From the NCBI RefSeq assembly GCF_000526495.1, contig NZ_JAGE01000001.1, positions 804,001 to 868,000 of the forward strand: a stretch of 64,000 bases of DNA. Direction: 5' to 3'. Below the pieces are notes generated by a model, which saw only the letters and a list, made by a program, of their open reading frames with translations, was not told the DNA's origin and did not search any database. Position numbers and translations under genes: made by a program. Below are positions 33,139-42,023 of this stretch, in pieces (positions within the stretch are counted from its first letter, which is position 1; each line of letters begins with the position of its first letter). The DNA comes from Ruminiclostridium josui JCM 17888 (GTDB lineage Bacteria; Bacillota; Clostridia; Acetivibrionales; DSM-1351).

Positions 33139-34710
33139 TTACTTGTACCTCTCATTTACTACCTTTATTCTGCCTTCAACCTTTGCTGAAATATCACCCT
33201 TTTCTTTTATGTATTTAGCAAGAACATCTTTAAGAAGCTCGCCCTTGCTTAGCAGCTTTCCTTCTTTCAATTCATCGTAGCCATCACCGCCGTTATACAG
33301 ATAATCATTTGTAGCAACCTTGTAATACTGTTCTCTATCCAGCGGTTTACCGTTCATTGTAATGCTTACCAGCCTTTTACCGGCAGGTTTTGATGCATCA
33401 AATGTATAATTTATACCTGACACCTGCAGGAAACCTCCATTGGATCCTCCGTCAGGATACAGTCTTATACCTCTTTCTACTGCAGTGTATATGTTTTCTC
33501 CCTTCACCTCTATTGTGACAAGAGAATTGACAAATGGTAGAGATTTTCCAATCATGTACAGATTGATGTTTCCCGCCGGAATACTTTCTCGTATTCCTCC
33601 TCCATTCATAAGAGTCAAATCTGCTCCGGCAGTTTCACGCATTGCATCACAAAGCAGATTGGCTAAAGTTGTTTCTCTGCTTCTTACGTTATTTCTAAAG
33701 CCGTCAAGCTTTTCCTTAGTTTTTCCTACAACTTCTTTGGTAGCTTCAAGAGCAATTGAGTGATACTTTTCTGCTACCTTATTTACAGCAGGATCGGCTT
33801 TTTCTTTGTCTTTTGTCTTTTTAACACTCCATACTACCTTTGCCAGTTTCCCGTCTTTAAAGTACATATCTGCAAGTCCTACGTGGGTACTATATCCTCC
33901 AGCCTCAACCAGATATGTATTGTTGATCTTTTCAGCCTTTTCATATAAAAAGTGGTGATGTCCGCACAGAATTAAGTCTATACCGTCTACTTTATTTACT
34001 ACTTTTCTGTCTATGTCATCCCCAAGATGAGATATAAGTACTATTGCGTCCACCTTATCCTTTAGCGTCGTTACCATTTTCTCTGCAATTTTTATAGGAT
34101 CTTCAATGGTTACACCTTCATTATCCCGGGAATTTGTATTTATAAGGGCATTTTGCTCCGTCATTCCGAACAGACCTATTTTTTTTCCTCCAACTTCTAC
34201 AATCTTATACTCTTGAAAAGCAGGCTTTCCATCTTTATAAATATTAGCTGAAAGAATTGGAAATTTGAGTTCATCTTTAATTTCTACAAGTCTGTCATAA
34301 CCAAAGTTAAAATCATGGTTACCGGGTGTCATTGCATCGTAACCCATTAAATTGGCTACTTGTACAACTCCTTCCCCCTTATTTATGTTGGCTTCGTTGG
34401 TTCCGTGAAACATATCTCCTGAATCCAGAACCAATGTATTCTTATTTTTCTCCTTTATGTCATCTATTAAATGTTTCATTAGGGGCATACCCATCATCAC
34501 ACTTACGTCATCCAGAGAGTAATATCCCCCAGCCTCCTCATCGAAGATAATATGCCCGTGTATATCTGCAGTACTTACAACACTTACTTTTTCATCATAA
34601 TAGCCTATGTTCTTAAGCAAATCATTAAAGTTAACATACTTTACCGTAAGAAATGCTGCTATACCGAATACAAGCACTCCTATAACAATCAGATTTTTAT
34701 AGCTTTTCAA
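33139..34710 (-). CDS. Membrane-anchored 5'-nucleotidase/metallophosphatase (UshA-like)
   Basis: 523 residues. An N-terminal hydrophobic segment (about 7-25, LIVIGVLVFGIAAFLTV) acts as signal anchor, placing the enzyme outside. The metallophosphatase domain has STADIHGHI, LDSGDMFHG, PGNHDFNFG, SHLGDD and GHHHFL metal-ligand motifs. The C-terminal 5'-nucleotidase domain has NGGGIRESIPAG and NDYLYNGGDGY for substrate binding. The TTG start is supported by AGGGGGA. UshA-type enzymes hydrolyse nucleotides and nucleotide sugars. Located between the exporter genes and the assembly genes, it could remove a phosphate or nucleotide from the exported product, as in antibiotics stored in phosphorylated form; that is inference. 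Confidence 0.85.
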   Translation of the reverse strand: MKSYKNLIVIGVLVFGIAAFLTVKYVNFNDLLKNIGYYDEKVSVVSTADIHGHIIFDEEAGGYYSLDDVSVMMGMPLMKHLIDDIKEKNKNTLVLDSGDMFHGTNEANINKGEGVVQVANLMGYDAMTPGNHDFNFGYDRLVEIKDELKFPILSANIYKDGKPAFQEYKIVEVGGKKIGLFGMTEQNALINTNSRDNEGVTIEDPIKIAEKMVTTLKDKVDAIVLISHLGDDIDRKVVNKVDGIDLILCGHHHFLYEKAEKINNTYLVEAGGYSTHVGLADMYFKDGKLAKVVWSVKKTKDKEKADPAVNKVAEKYHSIALEATKEVVGKTKEKLDGFRNNVRSRETTLANLLCDAMRETAGADLTLMNGGGIRESIPAGNINLYMIGKSLPFVNSLVTIEVKGENIYTAVERGIRLYPDGGSNGGFLQVSGINYTFDASKPAGKRLVSITMNGKPLDREQYYKVATNDYLYNGGDGYDELKEGKLLSKGELLKDVLAKYIKEKGDISAKVEGRIKVVNERYK

Positions 34711-34738
34711 AACAATAGTCCCCCTTTAGTCTGTATCA

Positions 34739-35575
34739 TTACATTGCTGTACCTGTACTGGAATAACGGCTTACACCTTTTTTCCAAAAAGCATATACCA
34801 ACAAAAACATTATTACTGCAACCACCGGTGTCATATAGAAAAAACCGTTCCAATAAGAAGACATTTCACTTTTTCGTAAGAAGTATTGTGCAGGAAAAAA
34901 GTTTACAAAAGCGAAAGGTACTACAAACATCAGCAGTTTTTGTATAATACCCGGATAAAAGCTCAAGGGATAGCCGGAAATTCTTCTGGCATTAAAGAAT
35001 ATCATATTTCTAAGATTATCAACCTTGTATGTCCAGAAGCTGAAGCAAGCGGAAAACAAGAATATTGACGCCTGTATAACTGCCCCTGACAACAGAATCA
35101 CTATATAGTAAATAATATTTTTTGCATTCCAGACTATTCCTACTGAAAATGCAGTGTTTACAAATAGTATTATTCCTACTATTCCGTGACCCAGAGCCGC
35201 ACTCAAATCTATTCTTGAGGCAACTATCTGATACATAAGCCCAAGAGGCCTAGTCAGAAACCTGTCAAATTCTCCTGAATAAATCATATTGTCAAAGTCT
35301 CTCATACCGGCAAAAAACAATACAAATACGCTATAAGATAAAAACAGAAAGCTATACAGGAAAAACATCTGATTATACTCCCAGCCCTTTATCCGTACAA
35401 ATCTTGTAAGTATGAGAAACATAACTACGACGGAAATCATTTCTCTGCAAAAAATCGCTATTGTAATAAAGACTCTATCAAATTTATATTCCAGAATTGA
35501 TTTTATACTGAGTTTTGCATACTTCATTATCAAAATAATCATTTCAATGGGACTGTATAAAGGTTTCTTTTTCAC
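34739..35575 (-). CDS. ABC-2 type exporter permease B
   Basis: 278 residues with six hydrophobic segments, of the ABC-2 membrane group that works with a daunorubicin-resistance-like ATPase (PF06182-like). MIYSGEFDRFLTRPLGLMYQ between membrane spans 2 and 3 is the recognisable 'I-xxGxxDxxLxRP' motif of this family. The GTG start lies 3 bp after the stop of permease A, with GGGGGA inside that gene's end, so the two should be made together and form a heterodimer. It probably exports the product of the operon. Confidence 0.87.
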   Translation of the reverse strand: MKKKPLYSPIEMIILIMKYAKLSIKSILEYKFDRVFITIAIFCREMISVVVMFLILTRFVRIKGWEYNQMFFLYSFLFLSYSVFVLFFAGMRDFDNMIYSGEFDRFLTRPLGLMYQIVASRIDLSAALGHGIVGIILFVNTAFSVGIVWNAKNIIYYIVILLSGAVIQASIFLFSACFSFWTYKVDNLRNMIFFNARRISGYPLSFYPGIIQKLLMFVVPFAFVNFFPAQYFLRKSEMSSYWNGFFYMTPVVAVIMFLLVYAFWKKGVSRYSSTGTAM

Positions 35576-35578
35576 TGA

Positions 35579-36367
35579 CTATCCCCCCTGAACAACCAAT
35601 TTTTTTAATGCTGATCTCCATAAGAGTCTGCCAACTATAAAAAGGCCAAGAACCCATATGAGTTGTTTTAAAAGTGCAAAAGCTATTTCTTCCATGGGTA
35701 CTTGCCCCAAGTAAATAGTTATGGGGACATAATATATGGAAGCAAAGGGTGTAAGTTTTATAAAATCTACCATTGCCTGAGGCATAAACCACAGCGGAAG
35801 TAATGCACCCGACAATATCATTACAGCTGCGTCCTTGATAGTTACAAGGCTGAATGTCCAATAAAACCAAAATGAACTTATCCATACTATGAAATTTAAG
35901 CAGTATAATACAAGATAGCCTAATATCATACTGAGTAAAAAAAGCGCAAACATTGTTAATGAAAAAGGCGGAAGCATCTTGAAAAGGATTATGGAAATGA
36001 TAAGTGCAGGTGTGAGCTGCATGACAACTCTGAAAATCAAGATACCTAAATTATATGAAAAAATATAGCCACTGAAATTAATAGGCTTGAGTAAATCCAA
36101 TCCTATCGAGCCTGAACGTACCTTATTTTCAATGTGGTACTCATCCATGGCATAAATACACTGCATAAGAAATGCAAGAACCACATAGGTTATGAGCATT
36201 TTAAACTGTACACCGTCTACAGCCTGTTCATCCTCATAGATTGCCTTCCAAACACATATGTTGACAAAAATCATGATTATGGCATTTATAATACCTGCTA
36301 CACAATCTGCCCTATATGCAATGTTATTCTGGAATGCCTTTTTAGCGAACTCCACATAGGCTCTCAT
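35579..36367 (-). CDS. ABC-2 type exporter permease A
   Basis: 262 residues from the ATG at 36367, which has AAGGGGGGA upstream and overlaps the ATPase stop by 26 bases; longer in-frame starts fall inside the ATPase gene. Six hydrophobic segments are present. The family motif reads VRSGSIGLDLLKPINFSGYI, equivalent to that in permease B, and the proteins are related throughout. Paired unlike permeases with one ATPase are the usual arrangement for this exporter type. Confidence 0.87.
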   Translation of the reverse strand: MRAYVEFAKKAFQNNIAYRADCVAGIINAIIMIFVNICVWKAIYEDEQAVDGVQFKMLITYVVLAFLMQCIYAMDEYHIENKVRSGSIGLDLLKPINFSGYIFSYNLGILIFRVVMQLTPALIISIILFKMLPPFSLTMFALFLLSMILGYLVLYCLNFIVWISSFWFYWTFSLVTIKDAAVMILSGALLPLWFMPQAMVDFIKLTPFASIYYVPITIYLGQVPMEEIAFALLKQLIWVLGLFIVGRLLWRSALKKLVVQGG

Positions 36368-37352
36368 CGAACTTGATCCCCCCTTGATAGATTTCTCTGA
36401 TAATCCCCTCAATTTCAGGTTCTTGAACTGTAAAATCCACAATAGAGTATTTTTGGGTTAATTCATTTATAAGACTGGATATTTGGATTTCATCCTTTCG
36501 GAATGTAAATCTCTTTTTGTTTCCCTTTTCCTCAATTACCTGTATTCCGGGTATATCAATTTTTTCTACGTTTTCAGAAAAATCTACCTGTAGAGTTCTG
36601 TTAGTACCGTACTTTTCTTTTATTTCTTCTACCGTGCCATCATATATTGTTATACCATGGTCAATAATTATCATTCTCTGGCAGGTCTTTTCAATATCTT
36701 GCATGTCATGAGTGGTAAAGAGCATTGTTGTACCTTTTTCTTTGTTTATGTACCTGATAAACTCTCTTATCTTTTCTTTTGCAATAACGTCAAGTCCTAT
36801 GGTCGGTTCATCAAAGAATATGATTTCAGGGTCATGCAGCAATGCAGCTGCAATATCTGCCCTCATTCTTTGCCCAAGGCTAAGCTGTCTTACCGGTTGA
36901 CTCATGAATGAATTAATTTCTAATAATTCATTAAATAATTCCATATTTTTTTTGTATCTGTCTGCAGGTATTTTGTAAATATATTTCAGAATTTCAAAAG
37001 TATCTATTACGGGTAAGTCCCACCAAAGTTGAGTTCTTTGGCCAAAAACTACTCCTAAACGCATAGCATTTCTTTTTCTTTCTTTATATGGGCATAGACC
37101 GTCAATTACTATAGATCCTGAGGTTGGCACCAGTATCCCGGTTAACATTTTTACAGTTGTAGATTTACCGGCACCGTTTGGGCCTATAAAACCAACCATT
37201 TCACCTTTGTTAATGGAAAAACTGATATTATCAACAGCACGCTTCATTTGGTACTCAGGAACAAGCAGACTTTGAAGCGAACCTAATAACCCTTTTTTTC
37301 TTACATTGAGTTTGTAATCCTTTACAAGATTGTTTACTTCAATAAATGGCAT
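36342..37352 (-). CDS. ABC exporter ATPase, first gene of the operon
   Basis: 336 residues from the ATG at 37352 (GAAGGGTG upstream); the frame continues to 37457 but that part is a hydrophobic stretch unlike an ATPase. Walker A is FIGPNGAGKSTTVKML, the signature is RQLSLGQRMRADIAAALLHDPEIIFFDEPTIGLD including Walker B, and TTHDMQD is the switch His. After about residue 245 comes the C-terminal regulatory domain typical of daunorubicin-resistance-like ATPases. It precedes both permeases with overlapping coding sequence. Resistance by export and product secretion are equally likely roles. Confidence 0.9.
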   Translation of the reverse strand: MPFIEVNNLVKDYKLNVRKKGLLGSLQSLLVPEYQMKRAVDNISFSINKGEMVGFIGPNGAGKSTTVKMLTGILVPTSGSIVIDGLCPYKERKRNAMRLGVVFGQRTQLWWDLPVIDTFEILKYIYKIPADRYKKNMELFNELLEINSFMSQPVRQLSLGQRMRADIAAALLHDPEIIFFDEPTIGLDVIAKEKIREFIRYINKEKGTTMLFTTHDMQDIEKTCQRMIIIDHGITIYDGTVEEIKEKYGTNRTLQVDFSENVEKIDIPGIQVIEEKGNKKRFTFRKDEIQISSLINELTQKYSIVDFTVQEPEIEGIIREIYQGGIKFDESLCGVR

Positions 37353-37411
37353 TTTGGGCACCCTTCTCTCGTTTTTTTCTACAAAATACAAAAAGAAACT
37401 AATTAGAACCG

Positions 37412-37429
37412 TACTAACAATACTAACAA
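37412..37429. promoter_or_regulatory. Tandem 9-bp direct repeat upstream of the biosynthetic operon
   Basis: TACTAACAA occurs twice without a gap (37412-37420 and 37421-37429), 60-77 bp before the first start codon; on the coding strand it reads TTGTTAGTA twice. Its place in the promoter region suggests a regulator site or -35 area, but no clear -10 could be fixed. Confidence 0.4.
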
Positions 37430-37530
37430 TTAAATTAAAAACAGAAAATAATTCCAATATGATGTATTAATTGTCATTTTATATAACATTTTCTGAATTT
37501 GCCATTGTTTCTTAGTGTAGTAAAATAAAT

Positions 37531-37572
37531 AAAAAGGGACAGACTACCTTAAAAGGTAGTCTGTCCCTTTTT
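37531..37572. terminator. Perfect 20-bp hairpin separating the regulator from the biosynthetic operon
   Basis: Bases 37531-37550 pair perfectly with 37553-37572 (arms contain GGGACAGACTACC), ending in T5 on either strand. It lies just after the regulator's stop and 180 bp before the operon's first gene, so the operon must have its own promoter. Confidence 0.92.
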
Positions 37573-37576
37573 ATTT

Positions 37577-38119
37577 TCAACAATCAATATCGTCTATAGA
37601 CATAAGATTAAGCTTTAAACATTTAATTACGGCTTGTGCTGAACATTCTACTCCAAGTTTTTTATAAATACTTTTTTTGTGGTACTTAACAGTATTTATG
37701 GTTATACCTTCTTCGAGTGCTATAGTCTTGTCGGGGACTCCCATAGCAATTAACCTTAGAATATTCAGCTGCTTCTTGTTTAACACACAATCCATCTTGT
37801 CAGGCAGAATTGTACTAATTTTATTGGATTTAAACTCATTGATTAATTTGTAGGCAGTAAGATTAGCGATAACTTCAAATTCAACCTTAACAGGCTCATT
37901 TAGACTACATATAGCTAAATAACCTATATCATTTTTATTAACTTCTAGCGGTACTGAATAAAAATAGAGTTCTCTGAGTAGGTCACAATAATTGTGCAGT
38001 GGTGTAGTGTAAACCGGTTTTTTTATTCTTATAGACAAGGCTATTGCATTGGTACCTATTGACCTTTCTGCAAAAGACATTCCAATTTTAATCCCGATTT
38101 TTTCAATTTTCTTGTTCAA
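37577..38119 (-). CDS. GAF-LuxR regulator, C-terminal reading frame
   Basis: 180 residues if begun at the TTG that overlaps the upstream stop. The first 100 residues are the second half of a GAF domain of the type found in AcoR/DhaR-like regulators (IGIKIGMSFAERSIGTNAIAL is the diagnostic segment). The last 65 form a LuxR/GerE helix-turn-helix (LNKKQLNILRLIAMGVPDKT, then TINTVKYHKKSIYKKLGV). No ribosome site suits the TTG. The natural upstream part lies in the -1 frame (38116-38376). The intact protein would be about 265 residues. It is the closest regulator to the biosynthetic operon and a likely controller of it. Confidence 0.75.
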   Translation of the reverse strand: MNKKIEKIGIKIGMSFAERSIGTNAIALSIRIKKPVYTTPLHNYCDLLRELYFYSVPLEVNKNDIGYLAICSLNEPVKVEFEVIANLTAYKLINEFKSNKISTILPDKMDCVLNKKQLNILRLIAMGVPDKTIALEEGITINTVKYHKKSIYKKLGVECSAQAVIKCLKLNLMSIDDIDC

Positions 38120-38376
38120 TTCTTTACAGCACTTTTTTTTAAAAGGACTCCTTCGGGATTAATTAATAAAAAGGCTAAGTTTTTGTTTACCGTAAGGTTT
38201 TCCAACTCAATCCCTATTCCATCAAATAGCGATATTACCTGCTTGCTTTCACTTAATGCTGTTTGTAACGCATCTTTACTAATATACGTACTCTCAGCAG
38301 AAACTGAATTAGTCAAACCAGAATTAATACATCTTCTCCATGACGTTAGTATTTCTTCTACTGGTTGTAATCTCAT
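38116..38376 (-). CDS. GAF-LuxR regulator, N-terminal reading frame (frameshifted)
   Basis: 86 residues. It begins MRLQPVEEILTSWRRCINSGL, matching the S-W-x-RC-x-x-G opening of AcoR/DhaR-type activators, and enters a GAF domain (ENLTVNKNLAFLLINPEGVLL) that stops abruptly. An A8 run on the coding strand (38140-38133) marks the break. Slipping back one base there continues the protein as KKKCCKELNKKIEKIG into the C-terminal frame. AGGAG lies 8-9 bases before the A-run, the arrangement that stimulates -1 frameshifting in bacterial dnaX. A mutation, transcriptional slippage or sequencing error would look the same. Confidence 0.7.
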   Translation of the reverse strand: MRLQPVEEILTSWRRCINSGLTNSVSAESTYISKDALQTALSESKQVISLFDGIGIELENLTVNKNLAFLLINPEGVLLKKSAVKN

Positions 38377-38678
38377 GTATATATCCCCCCATATTCAGTT
38401 TTTAATCATAATCAAAAACTCATATTGCATTATATTTATATTACCACACCTATAATAGAAAAAGCTAACATAATTATGTTTACCATTTTTGATAATATTA
38501 GTTAAAACTTCCTTAAACATTAACATAATATTAACTTGTGTCTAATTCTACAAAATTAATCAATAACATTATTTAATGTCAGTAAAGGGATTAGTTGGAA
38601 TTGATAAATAATAAGCATATTAACCACTAAACTTTTGGGTAGTTTTTATGGTCAATATGCTTATCCTTGAACTTTATT
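38377..38678. other. Intergenic stretch with the regulator's promoter side and a terminator
   Basis: AT-rich sequence. The half near 38400 is the upstream region of the GAF-LuxR regulator, with no consensus promoter that could be fixed by eye. The hairpin at 38613-38662 closes the hydrolase gene. Nothing else was seen. Confidence 0.5.
38613..38662 (-). terminator. Intrinsic terminator after the beta-lactamase-fold gene
   Basis: AAGCATATTAACCA (38613-38626) pairs with TGGTCAATATGCTT (38649-38662) with one mismatch and a 22-base loop. The flanking sequence is AT-rich, with only short T-runs. Confidence 0.6.
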
Positions 38679-39812
38679 CTATAGTCCTAGCATTTCGTAA
38701 GTAAGGTCTCTGATTTTAGGATGAATATCTGAGTAAGCATAACCGCAGTTACGCACATGCTGTACATAAAAAATCGCAAGATGGTTATCAACGTCAATGA
38801 CTGCATAGGCTCCTGCAGCACCATCCCAGCCAAATTCCCCACAGGGGCTTTTAGAGCCGGATTTTTCCTTTTCAATAAGAGTACGTACGCCAAGTCCGTA
38901 ACTGTATCCTATTCTGCCAAATTCATCAAAATCCTTTTTAGATATGTCGTTCATCTGATCCTTACGCATCAAATCAATAGATTCTCTTGTAAGTACTCTA
39001 TATCCGTTTGCGCTCACCCCGTCATTACACATTGCATCTAAAAACAGGATATAATCATCTGCTGTAGATATCAAACCTGCCCCTCCGCTTTCATATTTAT
39101 TGGAAAGCTTATAGCAGTTTTCTAAGGATATGGGTTTTGATGTCATAGTATCCATATCAAATTCAAACTGTTCTGACATATTTGCCTCTCTGTCAGCTGT
39201 TAGCTCAAAGCCTGTATTTTTCATTCCAATTGGTTTTAGTATATGTTCATCCAGATATTCTCCGAACTTTTGACCGGCAGCTTCTTCTATAACTGCCCCA
39301 AGTACATCATGGCTAAGGCTGTAAAGAAAATGAGTACCTGGTTCAAATTCTAAAGGTTCCTTTGCCAATTCTCGTATAATCTCTCTGGTAGTAGCTTCAT
39401 TATTAGTGTCCTTAAGCACCTTAAGTATGGATGGGGCCTGAAGGTTATAGTTTAACCCGCTTTGCATGGAAAGAAGATGTCTGATTGTAAGTGTATTTTT
39501 AGCAGGCACCACTTCAGAACCGCACTTAACATTCAAATGTTTGTATTCTGGGAGGTAATCAGCTACAGGGGCATCCAATGATATTTTTCCTTTTTCAATA
39601 AGCTGTATAACAGCAGTACATGTTATAAGCTTTGTTGCCGAGAATAACCAGTATGTATTTGCAGAAGTCAAGGGCTTTGTTTTTTTTGCATCTGAGAATC
39701 CGGTAGTATGGCGGAAAACCTGTTTATGATTGTGAAAAATAACGCAGTCACAACCGGGTATACCTTTTGCTTCCAGCGAATCCAGATAATCTGCTAATAT
39801 AGATTTATCCAA
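38679..39812 (-). CDS. Beta-lactamase-fold serine hydrolase (class C/esterase group)
   Basis: 377 residues from a TTG at 39812 placed 9 bases after a perfect AGGAGG; the longer frame to 39830 begins inside that site. Active-site motifs are YWLFSATKLITC (SxxK, Ser about 64), LYSLSHDVLG (YxN-like, Tyr about 150), and a C-terminal EFGWDGAAGAY in place of the KTG box. No signal peptide is visible, so it is probably a cytoplasmic esterase or peptidase (EstB/penicillin-binding-protein-4-like) rather than a resistance lactamase. The substrate is unknown. Confidence 0.85.
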   Translation of the reverse strand: MDKSILADYLDSLEAKGIPGCDCVIFHNHKQVFRHTTGFSDAKKTKPLTSANTYWLFSATKLITCTAVIQLIEKGKISLDAPVADYLPEYKHLNVKCGSEVVPAKNTLTIRHLLSMQSGLNYNLQAPSILKVLKDTNNEATTREIIRELAKEPLEFEPGTHFLYSLSHDVLGAVIEEAAGQKFGEYLDEHILKPIGMKNTGFELTADREANMSEQFEFDMDTMTSKPISLENCYKLSNKYESGGAGLISTADDYILFLDAMCNDGVSANGYRVLTRESIDLMRKDQMNDISKKDFDEFGRIGYSYGLGVRTLIEKEKSGSKSPCGEFGWDGAAGAYAVIDVDNHLAIFYVQHVRNCGYAYSDIHPKIRDLTYEMLGL

Positions 39813-39910
39813 AATGAATATCCTCCTCAATTTTAAATTCGCATTTCATATATATTTTACATCAAACCTTATTTATTTAAAATATATCCGGCAGCTAAAA
39901 GATTAGAAAA

Positions 39911-39946
39911 AAGGCTATGCATGAACACAAGTTCACTCACAGCCTT
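39911..39946 (-). terminator. Intrinsic terminator after the chemoreceptor
   Basis: AAGGCT...GAAC (39911-39926) pairs with GTTC...AGCCTT (39931-39946) through two stem blocks, followed on the minus strand by a T-rich stretch. Confidence 0.75.
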
Positions 39947-39974
39947 AAAGAATTCTATTATACGTTATAATATT

Positions 39975-42023
39975 TTACAGTTTATCCAATGTTTGCAACT
40001 CGTTTGTTATGCTGTTTTGAGACTCTGACAGGTATTCCATGGAAGCAAGAAGATTTTCTATTGTAGCTTGTAGTTCTTCACTGCTTGCAGCATTAGACTC
40101 AATAGCCTGGTTAACTACTGCTACAACATCTTCCACTGTTTTCTCATTTTCTCTGAGAAGTTCTACATTGTTTGCAACCTCTTCAACCTGCTCTCTTGAC
40201 TTGATAGTGAAATCAATAAGTCCTTTTAAAGCAACCTTTGCCGAGTCAATTTCAGACTTACTATCATTTATGACAATAATCTGTTTTTCATTACCTTCGG
40301 TAGTAGATTGAATGTCCTTTTTAATATTACCTAATATTTCGACTATCCTGCTGGTTGCTTCGGAGCTGTCATTTGCCAGTTTTCTTATCTGCTCAGCAAC
40401 TACTGCAAAGCCCCTTCCTGCTTCCCCTGCTCTAGCTGCCTCTATGGCCGCATTAAGAGCCAGCAAATTTGTTTGTGAAGTCACACTGTTTATAAACTCA
40501 ACTATTCCACTTATTTCGTTTGAACTGTTAATCAACTGTTTTATACTTTCATGACTGTTTGCAACTTCCATCTCAACTCTTTCCATGGCATTTGTAATTT
40601 TATTCAGACCCTCATCACTTGTTTTTACATATTCATGAGTCTTGTCGGACATGTCCTTAAGGGAATGGGTGGCACTGTTTACATCATTCAACGTATGGAT
40701 CATGTTTCCCATAACCTTAGTTATCTCATCTACATGCTGCATTTCTTTCTCGTTGTTTGCTGCCATTTCTCCAGATGCCAAAGAAATCTGCTTTATAGTC
40801 TCAAAAGCATTGTTCATATTTTTACTGTACTCTAGCTGCAAAGCCGATACATTAGCAATACTGGTCTTAATGGTTTTTATAATTTCTTCATAGCTTTTTG
40901 TAACAACATTTATACCATCCTGAATTTCATTGAGTTCAGCCTCTTTTACATTAACAGTTTCCAGATTATTATTATTATTTTTATTTTTACCCATGGATTT
41001 GAGTACATTTGCAAATCTCTTCAAAGATTTCAATACAAAATTCAGATACATCAGAAGTATAAAAAGCAATACCAAAAGTATAACGAATGAAAGTAAAGCA
41101 TACAGGATAAGATTTATACTCAGATTCTTTAGAACAGAATCCAGATTCTTTTTCGTTACTGTTGCCTCGCTATAGTAAGTTGAAGTATCTATGTTTACAT
41201 GCATTACATATCTGATTTCGTTTCCAAACTTGACTGGAGCAAAAACATCACCATTTTTGTCATTAATGTTAATTACTGCTTTTCCGTCTTTGAATACTTG
41301 CTTTACATAATTGTTTTCAACTTTTTTACCTTTAGGCCATTGAGCCTTAACTCCCTGCTTGAGGTTCTGTGTCAGGGCAATGCCCTCACTGTCAACTATC
41401 TGAATTGAGTTAATTCCGTTGCTATTGTTATTGTCAACATACATGCTTAGTGCCTTTTCTACAACGCCGGATTCGCATGCAGTTTCAATAACGCCCTTAT
41501 TTCCTTTTCTTGGTATTGCAGTAAATTTGAATATTTGTCCTGTTTCTTCCTTAATTTTTAAAGTAGACGGTAATACTTGGGCTTTTCCTGTGACAAGGTC
41601 TTTATAGCCCTCCCATATGGAAAACAGTGATAAACCTTTTGCCGCTTTTTCCGTTGAAGCTATAAATACGCCATTTTCGTCTGTAAGATATAAATCACTC
41701 ATTCCCATCTTATTGCGGATTGCTTCAAGATCGCTGTCAGTAAGAGTTTTCTGAGAATCTATTTCTTGTAATGCGTATGCCGCATTGAGCATTGATAGAT
41801 CAACCTGATTTTCTATTGATTCTATACTCACGCTTATTTGATTTGATATGTTTTCTAATTGACCCTTTACCTTTTGATTTGCAGATTTACTTAAAGTTGA
41901 TGTGAGATTATTAAAATTGTTATATAGTATATCGTTTGCTACGCTAAGAAATAAAAATTGTCCTCCCAAATAAGATATAATTAATACCGAAAATATAATA
42001 TAAATTTTTGATTTTATTTTCAT
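39975..42023 (-). CDS. Methyl-accepting chemotaxis protein
   Basis: 682 residues from the ATG at 42023 (GGGGGC about 11 bases upstream). A membrane span near 6-28 and a second near 300-330 enclose an extracellular sensor of about 270 residues with a double-Cache-like pattern ([27 protein letters not shown]). A HAMP-like linker and a long coiled coil follow. The signalling tip [20 protein letters not shown] and [17 protein letters not shown] is unmistakable. It should detect an external small molecule, unknown here, and control the CheA kinase. No che genes are in the window. Confidence 0.93.
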   Translation of the reverse strand: MKIKSKIYIIFSVLIISYLGGQFLFLSVANDILYNNFNNLTSTLSKSANQKVKGQLENISNQISVSIESIENQVDLSMLNAAYALQEIDSQKTLTDSDLEAIRNKMGMSDLYLTDENGVFIASTEKAAKGLSLFSIWEGYKDLVTGKAQVLPSTLKIKEETGQIFKFTAIPRKGNKGVIETACESGVVEKALSMYVDNNNSNGINSIQIVDSEGIALTQNLKQGVKAQWPKGKKVENNYVKQVFKDGKAVININDKNGDVFAPVKFGNEIRYVMHVNIDTSTYYSEATVTKKNLDSVLKNLSINLILYALLSFVILLVLLFILLMYLNFVLKSLKRFANVLKSMGKNKNNNNNLETVNVKEAELNEIQDGINVVTKSYEEIIKTIKTSIANVSALQLEYSKNMNNAFETIKQISLASGEMAANNEKEMQHVDEITKVMGNMIHTLNDVNSATHSLKDMSDKTHEYVKTSDEGLNKITNAMERVEMEVANSHESIKQLINSSNEISGIVEFINSVTSQTNLLALNAAIEAARAGEAGRGFAVVAEQIRKLANDSSEATSRIVEILGNIKKDIQSTTEGNEKQIIVINDSKSEIDSAKVALKGLIDFTIKSREQVEEVANNVELLRENEKTVEDVVAVVNQAIESNAASSEELQATIENLLASMEYLSESQNSITNELQTLDKL

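Noticed and set aside
20113-37352. Closthioamide biosynthetic cluster itself
   Set aside because: Carrier, ATP-grasp and papain-like genes fit the type, but no alpha-ANH thioamide synthetase or aryl-acid (chorismate lyase-like) gene is present, and glycosyltransferase, nucleotidase and BtrK-like genes do not belong to it.
20113-37352. Classical NRPS, PKS, lasso-peptide or lanthipeptide cluster
   Set aside because: No condensation, ketosynthase, LanB/C or lasso cyclase genes and no precursor peptide were found. The PF14907-like protein alone is not enough.
38679-39812. Beta-lactam resistance gene
   Set aside because: The SxxK and Tyr motifs fit the fold, but there is no signal peptide and no KTG box, and this group is mostly esterases or peptidases.
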